Shown here piece after piece: positions 1-9,003 of a DNA stretch of 64,000 bases (the first letter of the stretch is position 1; each line of letters opens with the position of its first letter). Under the pieces are notes generated by a model, which saw nothing but the letters and a program-made list of their open reading frames with translations, made no database searches and was not told where the DNA came from. The DNA comes from CAVWGP01 sp963754645. Lineage in GTDB: Bacteria > Pseudomonadota > Alphaproteobacteria > Bin65. Location of the stretch: the NCBI GenBank assembly GCA_963754645.1, contig CAVWGP010000001.1, positions 625,565 through 689,564 of the forward strand, given 5' to 3'. The position numbers and the translations under genes are program-made.

Positions 1-923
1 TCGAGGCCTCGGTCGATCTCCCAAGCGACGCGATAGACCATGCTCTTGGCTGCCATGATTTCGACCGCCATGTCCGCCAGCATGAACTCGATCGCTTGGA
101 AATCGCGGATCGGTCGGTCGAACTGAACTCGTTCTGCGGCATAGGCGTTGGCCGTCTCCGCCGCGCGGATCGCGGCGCCCAAGCAGTTGGCCGCGATTTG
201 CAGCCGGGCCTCGACAAACCAATCCTTGGTCAGCTCAAGGCCCTGCCCCACGCCGCCCAAAACCGTCGACTCGTCCAACTCGACGTTGTCGAATACGAAT
301 TCGGGGTGCTCGAACAGATAGGTATGCATGAATTTCGGAATGCGCTTGACCCGCACGCCGAGCAGCGCCTTGTCGACCAGGAACAGCGTGGGCTTATCGG
401 CGTCGCCATCGACATGCGCATGGACGATCAGGTAGTCGGCCACGTCGCCCGATGTGACGAACCATTTCTCGCCATTCAGAAAATAGCGGCCGTTCCGCCG
501 ATCGGCGCGGGTCTGTACCCGCCGCGCGTCCGACCCGGCGCCGGGCTCCGTTATCGCGTATGCGCCGCGTCGCTTGCCTTGGCAGCTTGGCACCAGATAG
601 TCGCGAACCTGCTCCTTGGTGCCCAAGCGCAGCGGAACCGCCGGGTGCCATGCGGCGGCCCACATTGCGCCCGTCGCCTTTCCCAACTCCTCGTTCACCA
701 GCGTCTGCTGGAAGATCGAAAGCCCTTGCCCGCCATGATCCTTCGCGTGATTGATCGCGTTGAGGCCGTGGTCGATCACGGCTTGCTTAAGCATCGCCTT
801 GGCCGCGTCCGGCAAATGGCCGTTTAGTTCCAATTCCACTTCATGCGGGAACAGAATCGTCTCGCTAAAGTGTCGCGCTTGCGCCTTCAGCTTAAGATCG
901 GCCGACGGGATCGTCAGGTCCAT
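1..923 (-). CDS. acyl-CoA dehydrogenase, 3' end cut by window edge
   Basis: Flavin-dependent alpha,beta-dehydrogenation of an acyl-CoA, with electrons normally passed to ETF. About 307 N-terminal residues are visible and the frame is still open at base 1. The family flavin/substrate motif AYAITEPGAGSD lies near residues 121-132, a beta-domain stretch GEKWFVTSGD near 151-160, and the helical motif around RVQFDRPIRDFQAIEF near 265-280. The start is fixed by a TGATG junction: this ATG shares a base with the TGA of the upstream acyl-CoA synthetase, so translation is probably coupled. It is the last visible gene of a long minus-strand operon, where it would act on the CoA ester made by that synthetase. 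The substrate is not deducible. Confidence 0.93.
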   Translation of the reverse strand, partial: MDLTIPSADLKLKAQARHFSETILFPHEVELELNGHLPDAAKAMLKQAVIDHGLNAINHAKDHGGQGLSIFQQTLVNEELGKATGAMWAAAWHPAVPLRLGTKEQVRDYLVPSCQGKRRGAYAITEPGAGSDARRVQTRADRRNGRYFLNGEKWFVTSGDVADYLIVHAHVDGDADKPTLFLVDKALLGVRVKRIPKFMHTYLFEHPEFVFDNVELDESTVLGGVGQGLELTKDWFVEARLQIAANCLGAAIRAAETANAYAAERVQFDRPIRDFQAIEFMLADMAVEIMAAKSMVYRVAWEIDRGL

Positions 924-3022
924 CACGCTTTCTCCTTCGCTGCTCGCGTCACCACCACGGCATCCACCGCGACCGCTCCTTCAGCTCCGGCGATTACCGG
1001 ATTGGCGTCGATTTCCGCCACCAGGTCGGCCAAGTCGGCGGTCATAATAGAAAATCGAGCGATCAAGCCGCACAGCGAATCGAGATCGCTGGGCTGCCGG
1101 CCGCGACCGCCGGCGAGAATCCGGCGCAGCGGCGCCAGGCGATCCAGCGCCCGGCGCGCCGCCGCGGCGTCGAACGGAGCCAGTTCGTGCGTCACGCTCG
1201 CCAGCGTCTCGACGAGAACGCCCCCCGCGCCGATCACCAGGACCGGCCCGAACTGCGGATCGACACTGGCGCCGAGCATGACCTCGACGCCCCGCGCCGC
1301 CATCTTCGAGACCAGCACGCGTGGGCCTAGCCGCGACGCGAGGTCGGCATAGGCGGAGCGCAGTGTATGTTCCTCGCCAAGACCAAGGCGTACACCGTCC
1401 ACGTCGCTCTTGTGCATCACTCCGGTCGCGGCCGTCTTTAGCGCGACGGGGTAACCCATTGCCGCGGCGGCTTCCACGGCCTCCGCGGCGCTGGCGGCGA
1501 CGCGGAACGGCACGGTCGGGATGCCGTAATCCGCGAACAGCGCCAAGCTCTCGGCTTCGTCCAGGACTCGCGCCTCGCCCAAACGCTGGCGCCAACGTTC
1601 GCGCATTCCTTTGGGCGCGGCCGACATGGCGGCAAGCGGACGCGCCAGAAAATCGCGGTAGTCCAGCATGTGGCGCACCGCTTGCAGCGCCGCGGCCGTG
1701 CCATCGATCACCGGCACTCCGATCTCGGCAAACCTCCGCACCAGCGCGTCGTGGCGTAGCTGGGTGTAGTTCGTCGCCAACGCGACCGGCTTGGCGGTAC
1801 GCTTGATCAACGCGGTGTGCAGCTCCAGGTAGCCTTCGCTGACATAGTATTCGTCGCGTATATCGGCGAATTGCACCAGCAACGCGGTATCGGGATCGTC
1901 GTGCAACGCCCGGGCGCAATCCAGAAATATGCCGGCGAAGTCGTTGCCGGTGCCCCACGCGTCCAGCGGATTGCGCGGCTCAAGCCCGTATTCCAGCCGG
2001 CCGGCGAGCTTTTGTCGCGTGACCTCCGAGATGCAGGCGAAGGGAATTCCCATCTCGTGGGCGAGATCGGTGATCATCTCGCACTCCCCGCCGGAATCGA
2101 AGACCGCCGCCAGCCCGCCGGGCGCGCATCGCCGCCCCTGCGCGAACAGCAGCAGCGCCGCGCCAAGCTCGTCGGGCGTGTCCACCCGAATGACGCCGTG
2201 GCGGCGGAACAGCGCATCGTGTGCGGCGTCGTTGCCGGTTAGCGCTCCGGAATGGCCCAGCGCCATGCGCGCCGCTTCCTCGGTTCGGCCCACTTTCAGC
2301 GCCACGACCGGAATCCCGCGGCGCGCTGCTTTCTCCAGCGCCTTCACGAATCCTGCTGGATCGCGCACAGTCTCGATAAACAGCCCCACAACTCGCGTGC
2401 TTTCCAGTTCGAGAGCGTAATCCATGTAATCAGCCACCGTCGTGGTCAGCTCCTGGCCCGGCGAGACGCAGATGTTGAAGCGGAAGCGCGGATCGTTGTG
2501 TCCGATCGCGCCGAAGATGGATCCGGAATGACTGATGAAGGCGATGTGCCCAGGGCGCGGCTCGCGCGGGGCCGGAAAGCCGACCGCCCAGAACGGCGCC
2601 TCGTCGTTGTAGAAGCCCATGCAGTTGCCGCCGCAGATCGCGAATTCGGCTTCCCTGGCGCGCCGCGCAACGCGGCGTGCCAGAGGCGGGTCGGCGTCGT
2701 TCTCCAAGTACAGGCTGCCGAATATCGTGGCCGCTCGCGCGCCGTGCGATATCGACTCCTCAAGCGCCGCCTCGAGCCGCGCGTTGGCGACGCTTAGCAC
2801 GACGTGATCGACGCGCTCAGGTAACGCAGCGAGGGATGGATAGCAGCGGAATCCCTCGACGCTTTCGTATTTGGGATTGACCGGGTACACGGCGCCGCCA
2901 AAACCCGAGCGCCGCAACATCCGCAACATGTCGTTACCCGGCGAATTCGGGCGCGGGCTTGCGCCCACGAACGCGGCAGCGCGCGGCGCCAATAGCGCAG
3001 AAAGCGGATGCTGCATCTTCAA
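923..3022 (-). CDS. acetate--CoA ligase (ADP-forming) family acyl-CoA synthetase
   Basis: Single-chain NDP-forming acyl-CoA synthetase of 699 aa, the usual length. An N-terminal CoA-binding Rossmann domain carries AAAFVGASPRPNSPG near residues 16-30. A succinyl-CoA-ligase-like region follows, with the phosphohistidine loop ALGHSGALTGNDAAHDALF near 255-275. The C-terminal ATP-grasp domain includes GYPVALKTAATGVMHKSDVD. Such enzymes interconvert acyl-CoA + ADP + Pi and acid + CoA + ATP. It follows the binding-protein gene after a 52-nt gap containing a strong hairpin, and is coupled to the acyl-CoA dehydrogenase downstream. Inference: it activates a carboxylate left after the operon's flavin oxidases have acted on the imported compound. 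Confidence 0.93.
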   Translation of the reverse strand: MKMQHPLSALLAPRAAAFVGASPRPNSPGNDMLRMLRRSGFGGAVYPVNPKYESVEGFRCYPSLAALPERVDHVVLSVANARLEAALEESISHGARAATIFGSLYLENDADPPLARRVARRAREAEFAICGGNCMGFYNDEAPFWAVGFPAPREPRPGHIAFISHSGSIFGAIGHNDPRFRFNICVSPGQELTTTVADYMDYALELESTRVVGLFIETVRDPAGFVKALEKAARRGIPVVALKVGRTEEAARMALGHSGALTGNDAAHDALFRRHGVIRVDTPDELGAALLLFAQGRRCAPGGLAAVFDSGGECEMITDLAHEMGIPFACISEVTRQKLAGRLEYGLEPRNPLDAWGTGNDFAGIFLDCARALHDDPDTALLVQFADIRDEYYVSEGYLELHTALIKRTAKPVALATNYTQLRHDALVRRFAEIGVPVIDGTAAALQAVRHMLDYRDFLARPLAAMSAAPKGMRERWRQRLGEARVLDEAESLALFADYGIPTVPFRVAASAAEAVEAAAAMGYPVALKTAATGVMHKSDVDGVRLGLGEEHTLRSAYADLASRLGPRVLVSKMAARGVEVMLGASVDPQFGPVLVIGAGGVLVETLASVTHELAPFDAAAARRALDRLAPLRRILAGGRGRQPSDLDSLCGLIARFSIMTADLADLVAEIDANPVIAGAEGAVAVDAVVVTRAAKEKA

Positions 3023-3034
3023 TCCAAGAAGAAT

Positions 3035-3057
3035 GCCCGCCGCGTCAAGCGGCGGGC
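3035..3057 (-). terminator. intercistronic GC hairpin after binding-protein gene
   Basis: Perfect 9-bp stem (3035-3043 with 3049-3057) around a 5-nt loop, in the 52-nt gap between the binding-protein stop and the acyl-CoA synthetase start. On the minus strand it is followed by a pyrimidine-rich ATTCTTCTT. It may be a partial terminator or an mRNA-stabilising 3' structure that raises binding-protein expression over the genes after it. Confidence 0.55.
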
Positions 3058-3074
3058 ACCATTAATGCCAAAGC

Positions 3075-4136
3075 TCATCCCAGCTGAAACTTCTTCCACG
3101 CCGCTTCATGCTTCGTCGAGTACTGCGCGGCCTGTTCCTCGTTGATGATCAGCATGTCCTTGATATTGTCGGGATGCATGACGAGATTGCGGGCCTGGGA
3201 CGAATCGGCCTTCGCCGCCGCGCTGGAAAGAACGGGGCCGTAAGTTCCCACTGGTAAGAGGCGCAATTGCGCTGCTTCGCTGATGCAATAGTTGATCAAC
3301 CGCATCGCTTTTTCCTTGTTGGGCGTTCCCTTGGGCACGACGTAGGCATTGCCCCAGGCAATGCCGTCCTTGTAGGTCATGTCCACGGCAGGACTTTCTT
3401 TCTTTGCGTCGAGGATTCGCCCGCTCCAGGCCGACGACATTGCCAGCTCGCCGCTCGACAACAATTGCGGCGGCTGGGCGCCGGCGCTCCACCACACTTT
3501 CACATGTGGCTTGAGCTCCAGGCACTTGGCGATCGCTTGATTGACCTTCTCATCGGTCGCCGGATAAATCTCCGACGTCTTCAAGCCAGCGGCGAGTAGC
3601 GCGGCCTCGTAGTTGTAGTACAGCAAGTTGTAAAGTCCGCGGGCGCCCGGAAAATCCTTCACGTTCCAGAAATCCTTCCAAGACTTGGGCGCGCGTTCCG
3701 CGGAGAACGCCTTGGTGCTCCACGCGATCACGGTTGCGCCGATGCTGGTGAAGATTCCGTGCGGCGTCACCCAGCCTTTGTCCAGCTTCGATGCGTCGAC
3801 GATCTTGTAGTCGATCTCCTCCAGCAGGCCCTGGTCGCGGCCCTGGAAAATGAAGCGGCCTCCGACGTCGACCAAGTCCCATTCCACCGCCTTTGCTTCC
3901 ACCATCGCCTTCAGCTTCGCGTAGGACGTTGGCGACGTATTGGCGATCTCGAAACCCAGCGTCTTGGACGCCGGGTCCATGAACGCTGCCTTTTCGGTTG
4001 CGGACAAAGCTCCGCCCCAGGATACGAATGTAAATGGCCGGCCCTGTGCGCCCGCCGGGCGAACGCCTAGCGCCGTGGCCCCGGTTACGGCCGCCGCGGC
4101 GCCCGCCGTATTCATCAGTCGACGACGTGTCAGCAT
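3075..4136 (-). CDS. ABC transporter substrate-binding protein, PotD/spermidine-putrescine type
   Basis: Periplasmic binding protein of 353 aa. The frame is open further upstream, but the ATG at 4136 is preferred because GAGGAG precedes it and a Tat signal starts there: RRRLMNTAGAAAAVTGATAL at residues 4-23, with likely cleavage after PAGAQG. The mature part (FTFVSWGGALSATEKAAF, later WSAGAQPP and NAYVVPKGTPNKEKAM) has the extracellular type-1 layout seen in polyamine/opine binders. The start codon lies one base beyond the ATPase stop (TGAgATG on the coding strand). Substrate class (cationic amine, opine or similar) is inferred from transporter family and the linked amine-oxidase-like flavoproteins. 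Confidence 0.92.
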   Translation of the reverse strand: MLTRRRLMNTAGAAAAVTGATALGVRPAGAQGRPFTFVSWGGALSATEKAAFMDPASKTLGFEIANTSPTSYAKLKAMVEAKAVEWDLVDVGGRFIFQGRDQGLLEEIDYKIVDASKLDKGWVTPHGIFTSIGATVIAWSTKAFSAERAPKSWKDFWNVKDFPGARGLYNLLYYNYEAALLAAGLKTSEIYPATDEKVNQAIAKCLELKPHVKVWWSAGAQPPQLLSSGELAMSSAWSGRILDAKKESPAVDMTYKDGIAWGNAYVVPKGTPNKEKAMRLINYCISEAAQLRLLPVGTYGPVLSSAAAKADSSQARNLVMHPDNIKDMLIINEEQAAQYSTKHEAAWKKFQLG

Positions 4137-4137
4137 C

Positions 4138-5241
4138 TCAGTCCTCCTCGGTTGTGGTGATTGATTCGTCCGTGTCGCCGTCCGGCAGAATGCGGACGTC
4201 GCCCGGATTCCAAACGATCCCGACCGAATCGCCGTCGGGCACTCCATCGCTGGCGAAGCGACGGCAAAGCACGATCTGGCCGTTCGCAAGCGACAAACGC
4301 AGCGCAAGCAGTTCGCCGAGAAATACCGTCTCGACGATTTTAGCTCTTATGCCGCTTTCAGGAACCAGCCGCACCGACTCCGGCCGAAGCAGCGCGGCGG
4401 CGCGCGACCCGACCGCTATCCCTTCGGCGGCGTCCCCAATAATTTCGCCGGCCAATCCAGCCACGTTAAGACTTGCCTGCACGCCGTTGACGGAGGTCAC
4501 CGTGCCTCGCAGAAGATTGGATTCGCCCAGAAATCCGGCCACGAAGGCGCTCTGCGGCCGGCGGTAAAGTTTTTCGGCGTTGTCGATCTGCTCGACCCTG
4601 CCGTTGCGCAATATGGCGATGCGGTCGGACATGACCAGCGCCTCTTCCTGGTCGTGTGTCACATAGATTGTCGTACGCCCGTGCCGACGGTGCAACCGGC
4701 GGATTTCCAACTGCACATGCTGGCGCAACTGGCGGTCGAGCGCGCCAAGCGGCTCGTCCATCAGCAGCACGTCGGGTTCGATGACCAGCGCGCGCGCCAG
4801 CCCCACGCGCTGCTGTTGCCCGCCCGAAAGCTGGCGGGTTGCGCGTTTTCCAAAGCCGGATAGGCGAACCATTTCCAGCGCGGCGTCGACGCGTCGCGCG
4901 ATGTCGGCTGCCGCCACGCCGCGCGCGCGCAATCCGTAGGCGACGTTGTCGAACACGTTCATATGCGGGAACAGCGCATAGTTCTGAAACACCATGCCGA
5001 TATTGCGCCGTCGCGGCGGCAAATCGGTCACGTCGCGCGCTCCAATCAATACCCTCCCGGCGCTGGGCGAAAGATACCCGGCTGCGATATTGAGCAGCGT
5101 CGTTTTCCCTGAACCGCTGGGGCCGAGCAAGGTCAGGAATTCGCCGGTGCCGATTTCGAGGTCGATCGGCAGCAACGCCCGCAGCGGGCCGAACGAACGC
5201 GACACGCCGCGGAACGAGATTGCCAGGCCGCGGTTGTTCAT
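4138..5241 (-). CDS. ABC transporter ATP-binding protein, PotA type
   Basis: 367-aa ATPase energising the Pot-type importer. Walker A GPSGSGKT is at residues 40-47, the Q-loop lies in VFQNYALFPHM, the signature is LSGGQQQRVGLARAL, Walker B LLMDEPLGALD and the switch histidine YVTHDQEEAL. A C-terminal TOBE-type extension (about 240-367) is typical of the PotA/UgpC/MalK group. The longer open frame upstream is the shadow of the permease. The start at 5241 overlaps the permease stop by 4 nt (ATGA), which fixes it. The gene end contains the GAGGAG ribosome site of the binding-protein gene. Confidence 0.95.
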   Translation of the reverse strand: MNNRGLAISFRGVSRSFGPLRALLPIDLEIGTGEFLTLLGPSGSGKTTLLNIAAGYLSPSAGRVLIGARDVTDLPPRRRNIGMVFQNYALFPHMNVFDNVAYGLRARGVAAADIARRVDAALEMVRLSGFGKRATRQLSGGQQQRVGLARALVIEPDVLLMDEPLGALDRQLRQHVQLEIRRLHRRHGRTTIYVTHDQEEALVMSDRIAILRNGRVEQIDNAEKLYRRPQSAFVAGFLGESNLLRGTVTSVNGVQASLNVAGLAGEIIGDAAEGIAVGSRAAALLRPESVRLVPESGIRAKIVETVFLGELLALRLSLANGQIVLCRRFASDGVPDGDSVGIVWNPGDVRILPDGDTDESITTTEED

Positions 5242-6029
5242 CGACCGGACCTGCGGCTGGCCAGGCGGAACATCGCGAACAGCACGACGGTCAGCAGGAT
5301 GAGCAGCGTGGACGCCACGGACAGAACCGGCGTGAATTCCAGCCGCACAGTCTCCCACATTTTCACCGGCAGGGTTTTGGCGCTGATGCCCGCCAGAAAA
5401 ATCGACATCACCACTTCGTCGAACGACGTAATCAGCGAGAACACCGCGCCGCCAAACAGCCCAGGCAGGATCGTGGGGAGGGTCACGGTTAGGAACACCC
5501 GCGCCGGCGACGCGCCCAGTCCCTCGGCGGCGCGCAGCCAGTTCGGATCCAGGCTGCGCAGGCTGACGCCCACGTTCAACACCACGAAGGGCAAACACAT
5601 CAGGACATGCGCAACGGCAAGCCCCAGCAACGTGCCTGTCAGCCCCCAGTAGCGACCGATGTAGTAGAGCGCCACGGCCGTGACGACAACGGGAACAATG
5701 ATCGGCGCCAACACGAGACCGGTCAGAATCGCGCGCAGACGCCCGCCGATTCGCGCCAAGCCCAGCGCCGCTGAGGTGCCGATCACAACCGACAGGACAG
5801 TGGCGATAAGCGCCACCTCGAAACTGGTCCGCAGCGAGGTCAGCCATTCCATGTCGGCGAAAAACCGCTGATACCAGCGCAGCGACCATGCTTCGGGCGG
5901 AATGCGGATGAACGTGCCGTGGTTGAACGAGGCCGGCACCACAGCCAGGATCGGCAGCATGAGGAACGCCAGCACTGCCGAGCCGAAGCCGTGCGCCGCC
6001 CAGCGCGCTCTGGAGCCGTGTGCGCTCAT
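5238..6029 (-). CDS. ABC transporter permease, PotC-like
   Basis: Inner-membrane permease of 263 aa with about six hydrophobic segments, the first at FGSAVLAFLMLPILAVVPAS. The EAA-type cytoplasmic loop reads AEGLGASPARVFLTVTLP near residues 168-185, the contact site for the ATPase. The extracytoplasmic FNHGTFIRIPP following TM1 is typical of PotC-type permeases. One base separates it from the partner permease upstream, and it overlaps the ATPase by 4 nt, so the transporter genes are one transcript. Confidence 0.95.
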   Translation of the reverse strand: MSAHGSRARWAAHGFGSAVLAFLMLPILAVVPASFNHGTFIRIPPEAWSLRWYQRFFADMEWLTSLRTSFEVALIATVLSVVIGTSAALGLARIGGRLRAILTGLVLAPIIVPVVVTAVALYYIGRYWGLTGTLLGLAVAHVLMCLPFVVLNVGVSLRSLDPNWLRAAEGLGASPARVFLTVTLPTILPGLFGGAVFSLITSFDEVVMSIFLAGISAKTLPVKMWETVRLEFTPVLSVASTLLILLTVVLFAMFRLASRRSGR

Positions 6030-6030
6030 T

Positions 6031-6879
6031 TCAGCGCACCTCCAAAGCCGAGCCGAGTGACGCGAAGCGCGATGCCAGCGCGAGCAGCGCCGCGATAGCG
6101 CCGAGCAGCATGAACGAGGCGGCGGCCGCCAGCGACCAAACCAGCCGCTCGTTGACCAGCAACTCGATCAGCATCGCCACGGTCAAGTTGGAAATGCCGC
6201 CGAGTAGCGCAGGCGTAATGAAGAAGCCGAGCGACAGGAGGAACACGAAGACCGCGCCTGCGCCCACGCCCGGCATGGACAGCGGCAGATAGACGCGGCG
6301 AAAAGTCATCCAGGGCGATGCCGCAAGGCCATCGCTGGCCAGCATCAGCCGCCCATCGATTCGCAGCATGTTGGCGTAGATCGGCAAAATCGCATAAGGG
6401 AGCAGCACATGGACCATGCCGATCAGCACGCCCGTGTCGTTGAACAGGAACTGCACCGGCCCATCCACGATGCCCGCGCCGACCAGCGCGCGGTTTACCG
6501 GTCCGTTTTTCTCAAGCAGCAGAATCCACGCGAAGGTGCGGATCAGCACGCTGATCCATAAGGGGAACAGCACGCAATATATGGCGAGCGTCAGCGCCCA
6601 TCCCTTAAGCAACGTCAGCAAATAGGCGGTGGGATAGGCCAAGAACACGGAGATCGCCGTGACGACGACGGCAACCACGAGTGTGTTCCAAAACACTTTC
6701 AGGTAGACGACGCTGCCGATGATCTCGCCATAGGCCCAAAGCGGGCCTTCCTTCGCCGCGATGCTGAGCTCGAAAAGAAGCAGCATCGGCACGACGAAGA
6801 AAAACGCCAGAAACAGCAACGCCGGCAGCAACAGCGCCGAGGTAACCAAGTGCCGCCGCTGGGTTGCTGTCAGTGTCAT
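6031..6879 (-). CDS. ABC transporter permease, PotB-like
   Basis: Inner-membrane permease of 282 aa and partner of the downstream PotC-like protein. TM1 spans LVTSALLLPALLFLAFFFVVP. The EAA loop is DGLAASPWMTFRRVYLPLS near residues 183-201. An intervening segment of about 35 residues after TM1 is normal for the PotB branch. It starts 10 nt after the enoyl-CoA hydratase stop, within the same operon. Confidence 0.95.
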   Translation of the reverse strand: MTLTATQRRHLVTSALLLPALLFLAFFFVVPMLLLFELSIAAKEGPLWAYGEIIGSVVYLKVFWNTLVVAVVVTAISVFLAYPTAYLLTLLKGWALTLAIYCVLFPLWISVLIRTFAWILLLEKNGPVNRALVGAGIVDGPVQFLFNDTGVLIGMVHVLLPYAILPIYANMLRIDGRLMLASDGLAASPWMTFRRVYLPLSMPGVGAGAVFVFLLSLGFFITPALLGGISNLTVAMLIELLVNERLVWSLAAAASFMLLGAIAALLALASRFASLGSALEVR

Positions 6880-6889
6880 CGCCCGCGCC

Positions 6890-7717
6890 TCAGTCCGCGC
6901 GCTTGAAACGGGCGTCGCGCCATTCGATCGCGGCTTTCAGTCCCTGTTCCTTGCGAATGCGATTGAACTCGACGCGCTCCGGCCCACCGCTGGCCTCGAT
7001 CAGCGCATCGATGTCCAGCGCCGCCAGCAACGCCTGGCGCATGTTCATCATCTCGTAGGTGCGGTTGATGGCGCGTTTGGTCAACGCGACCGATAACGGC
7101 GCCGCAGCCGCCATGTCGCGCGCGATATCAAGCGCCTTGTCGAGCTCCTGCCCCGCTGGGACGACGTGGTTGACGATGCCGAGCTGCAGGGCGCGCGCCG
7201 CATCCACTTTGTCGTTGCCCGTCAGCAGCAGCTCTTTCGCCGCTTTCGGTCCGACGAACCACGGCAACAACAGGGCCACGATACCCGAGCCGAAGCGTAC
7301 CTCGGGCTCGCCGAAGCGCGCGCCTTCGGCGGCCACCGTTACGTCGCAGCTCAGTGCCATTTCGAACGCGCCGGCCAGGCAGAACCCGTGTACCGCCGCG
7401 ATGGTGGGTTTCGGGCAGTCCCAGAACTGCATCAAGAACTTGAAGTCGTAGTCCAGGACTTCGCGCCACTGCCCAAGCCCGGTGATGTTGCGCGCGGCCG
7501 ATTCCTTTAGGTCGAAACCCGCCGAGAATGCCCGACCCGCACCGTGCAGCACGATGGCGCGCACATCGGCAGCCGCGACGAAGTCCTGCATCGCCGCCGT
7601 CGTCTGCTCCATCAAATTTACATTCAGCGCGTTCAGCACCTCCGGCCGGTCGAGCGTGATAATGCCGACGGATCCATCCCTGCGCGTCTTGATGCATATA
7701 TTCGGGTTGGCGTTCAT
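6890..7717 (-). CDS. enoyl-CoA hydratase/isomerase (crotonase) family
   Basis: 275-aa crotonase-fold enzyme, cytoplasmic. The CoA/oxyanion segment AFSAGFDLKESAA is near residues 64-76 and the second oxyanion/catalytic loop FCLAGAFEMALSCDVTVAAE near 111-130 keeps one acidic residue. It is likely to hydrate, or isomerise, an unsaturated acyl-CoA made by the acyl-CoA dehydrogenase at the operon end. Its ATG overlaps the stop of the upstream FAD oxidoreductase by 4 nt. Within the crotonase superfamily hydratase, isomerase and hydrolase roles cannot be separated from sequence alone. Confidence 0.9.
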   Translation of the reverse strand: MNANPNICIKTRRDGSVGIITLDRPEVLNALNVNLMEQTTAAMQDFVAAADVRAIVLHGAGRAFSAGFDLKESAARNITGLGQWREVLDYDFKFLMQFWDCPKPTIAAVHGFCLAGAFEMALSCDVTVAAEGARFGEPEVRFGSGIVALLLPWFVGPKAAKELLLTGNDKVDAARALQLGIVNHVVPAGQELDKALDIARDMAAAAPLSVALTKRAINRTYEMMNMRQALLAALDIDALIEASGGPERVEFNRIRKEQGLKAAIEWRDARFKRAD

Positions 7718-9003
7718 CCGATCATGTCTCGCAAACGATAATATTGCGTGATTGCCGTCAATGCAGGGCGTCGAAACTCGAAAAAGGGGATCTGGCGCAT
7801 GGGCGTGACGGGCAACGGAACATCCGCCGCGGCTGCGCCACGCGCCAGATCGGCGAGCACCTTGCCCATGCCAGTTGCCAAGGCGACACCCCGGCCGTTG
7901 CAGCCTAGGGCCGCGAACACACCCGGCGCCAGCACGTGCAGGCGCGGCAGGACGTCGGTGGTCATGGCGATCTTGCCGCCCCAGCGATAGTCCCAGCGTG
8001 GCTTTTTCAGGATTGGGAAGAACCGGCTGGCGGCGCGCTCGATATACCGGAATAGCAGTGGCGGATTGGTTTCGCCGAACGATCCGCGCCCACCGATGAT
8101 AAACCGCCCCTCGGGGTCCAGCCTGTAATAGAAGATGATGCGTTGCGTGTCCGACGCCACCTCTCCGCGCGGCAGGATCGAAGCGCGCAGGGACTCATGG
8201 AGCGGCGCCGTTGCGCTTTGGATGCTGTGGGCGGGAATGACGCTGCGGCGCAAACCTGGCCACAGATCGCCGGTATAAGCGTTGGTGGCGATTAGCACCG
8301 TGTCGGCTGTCACGCCGCCACGATCGGTCGCCACGCGCCAGCCGGGCGAAGCCCGTTCCACCGCCAATGCCGGCGATTGTACATATATATGCGCGCCCGA
8401 TCGCATCGCCGCAGCGGCCAGGCCGCGCGCGTAGCTCAGGGGATGCAGGCTGCCCGCGCGACGGTCGATCCAGGCGCCGTGATATCGGTCGGTGCCAAGG
8501 ATTTCGGCGGTGGCGGTTCGGTCCAGAAAATCAGCGTCCACACCGCGGTTGCGCCACTGCGCGGCGCGGCGTTCGACGGCCCGCGCCATCACCGGGGAAT
8601 GCGCAAGCTGCAGCCAACCCGCGCGGCGCGGCGCACAGTCGATCCGATGCTTCTCGATCAACGAAAATACCAGATCGCCCAGCTTTCCTCCCCATGACGC
8701 CATGCGCTCGCCGGTTTCGCCGAGCTTCGCCGCCAACTCGTCCGGATCGTATTTGAAGCCGGGAATGACTTGGCCGTTGTTTCGCCCGGATGCGCCTTCG
8801 CCGATCTCGCCCGCTTCCAATAGCGCAGCATCGACACCGCTTTCCGCCAGATGCAGCGCGGCCGACAGCCCGGCATAGCCGCCGCCGACAATCGCAATGC
8901 TCGCCCGTCGTTCGCCGTGCAGGGCTGTGACGGGTGGCGAAGGTATTGCCGTCGGCGCCCACACCGTATCGGCGCCAGGTGCGTGGGCGGACTCGGGCCT
9001 CAT
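7714..9003 (-). CDS. FAD-dependent oxidoreductase, PuuB/DadA (DAO) family
   Basis: 429-aa flavoprotein of the D-amino-acid/amine oxidase family. The FAD motif SIAIVGGGYAGLSAALHLAE is near residues 34-53, followed by SGRNNGQVIPGFKYDP, the SGRN-GQ pattern characteristic of gamma-glutamylputrescine oxidase-type enzymes. The C-terminal FAD contact is ALGCNGRGVALATGMGKV. Start 9003 is chosen over a longer open frame because it overlaps the previous stop by 4 nt (ATGA). Likely role: oxidation of a secondary amine or amino acid delivered by the Pot-type transporter of the same operon; the exact substrate is unknown. Confidence 0.92.
   Translation of the reverse strand: MRPESAHAPGADTVWAPTAIPSPPVTALHGERRASIAIVGGGYAGLSAALHLAESGVDAALLEAGEIGEGASGRNNGQVIPGFKYDPDELAAKLGETGERMASWGGKLGDLVFSLIEKHRIDCAPRRAGWLQLAHSPVMARAVERRAAQWRNRGVDADFLDRTATAEILGTDRYHGAWIDRRAGSLHPLSYARGLAAAAMRSGAHIYVQSPALAVERASPGWRVATDRGGVTADTVLIATNAYTGDLWPGLRRSVIPAHSIQSATAPLHESLRASILPRGEVASDTQRIIFYYRLDPEGRFIIGGRGSFGETNPPLLFRYIERAASRFFPILKKPRWDYRWGGKIAMTTDVLPRLHVLAPGVFAALGCNGRGVALATGMGKVLADLARGAAAADVPLPVTPMRQIPFFEFRRPALTAITQYYRLRDMIG

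Noticed and set aside
4138..5889. A 583-codon version of the Pot-type ATPase
   Set aside because: The first 216 codons are the shadow of the permease on the same strand; ATPase homology begins at the ATG at 5241.
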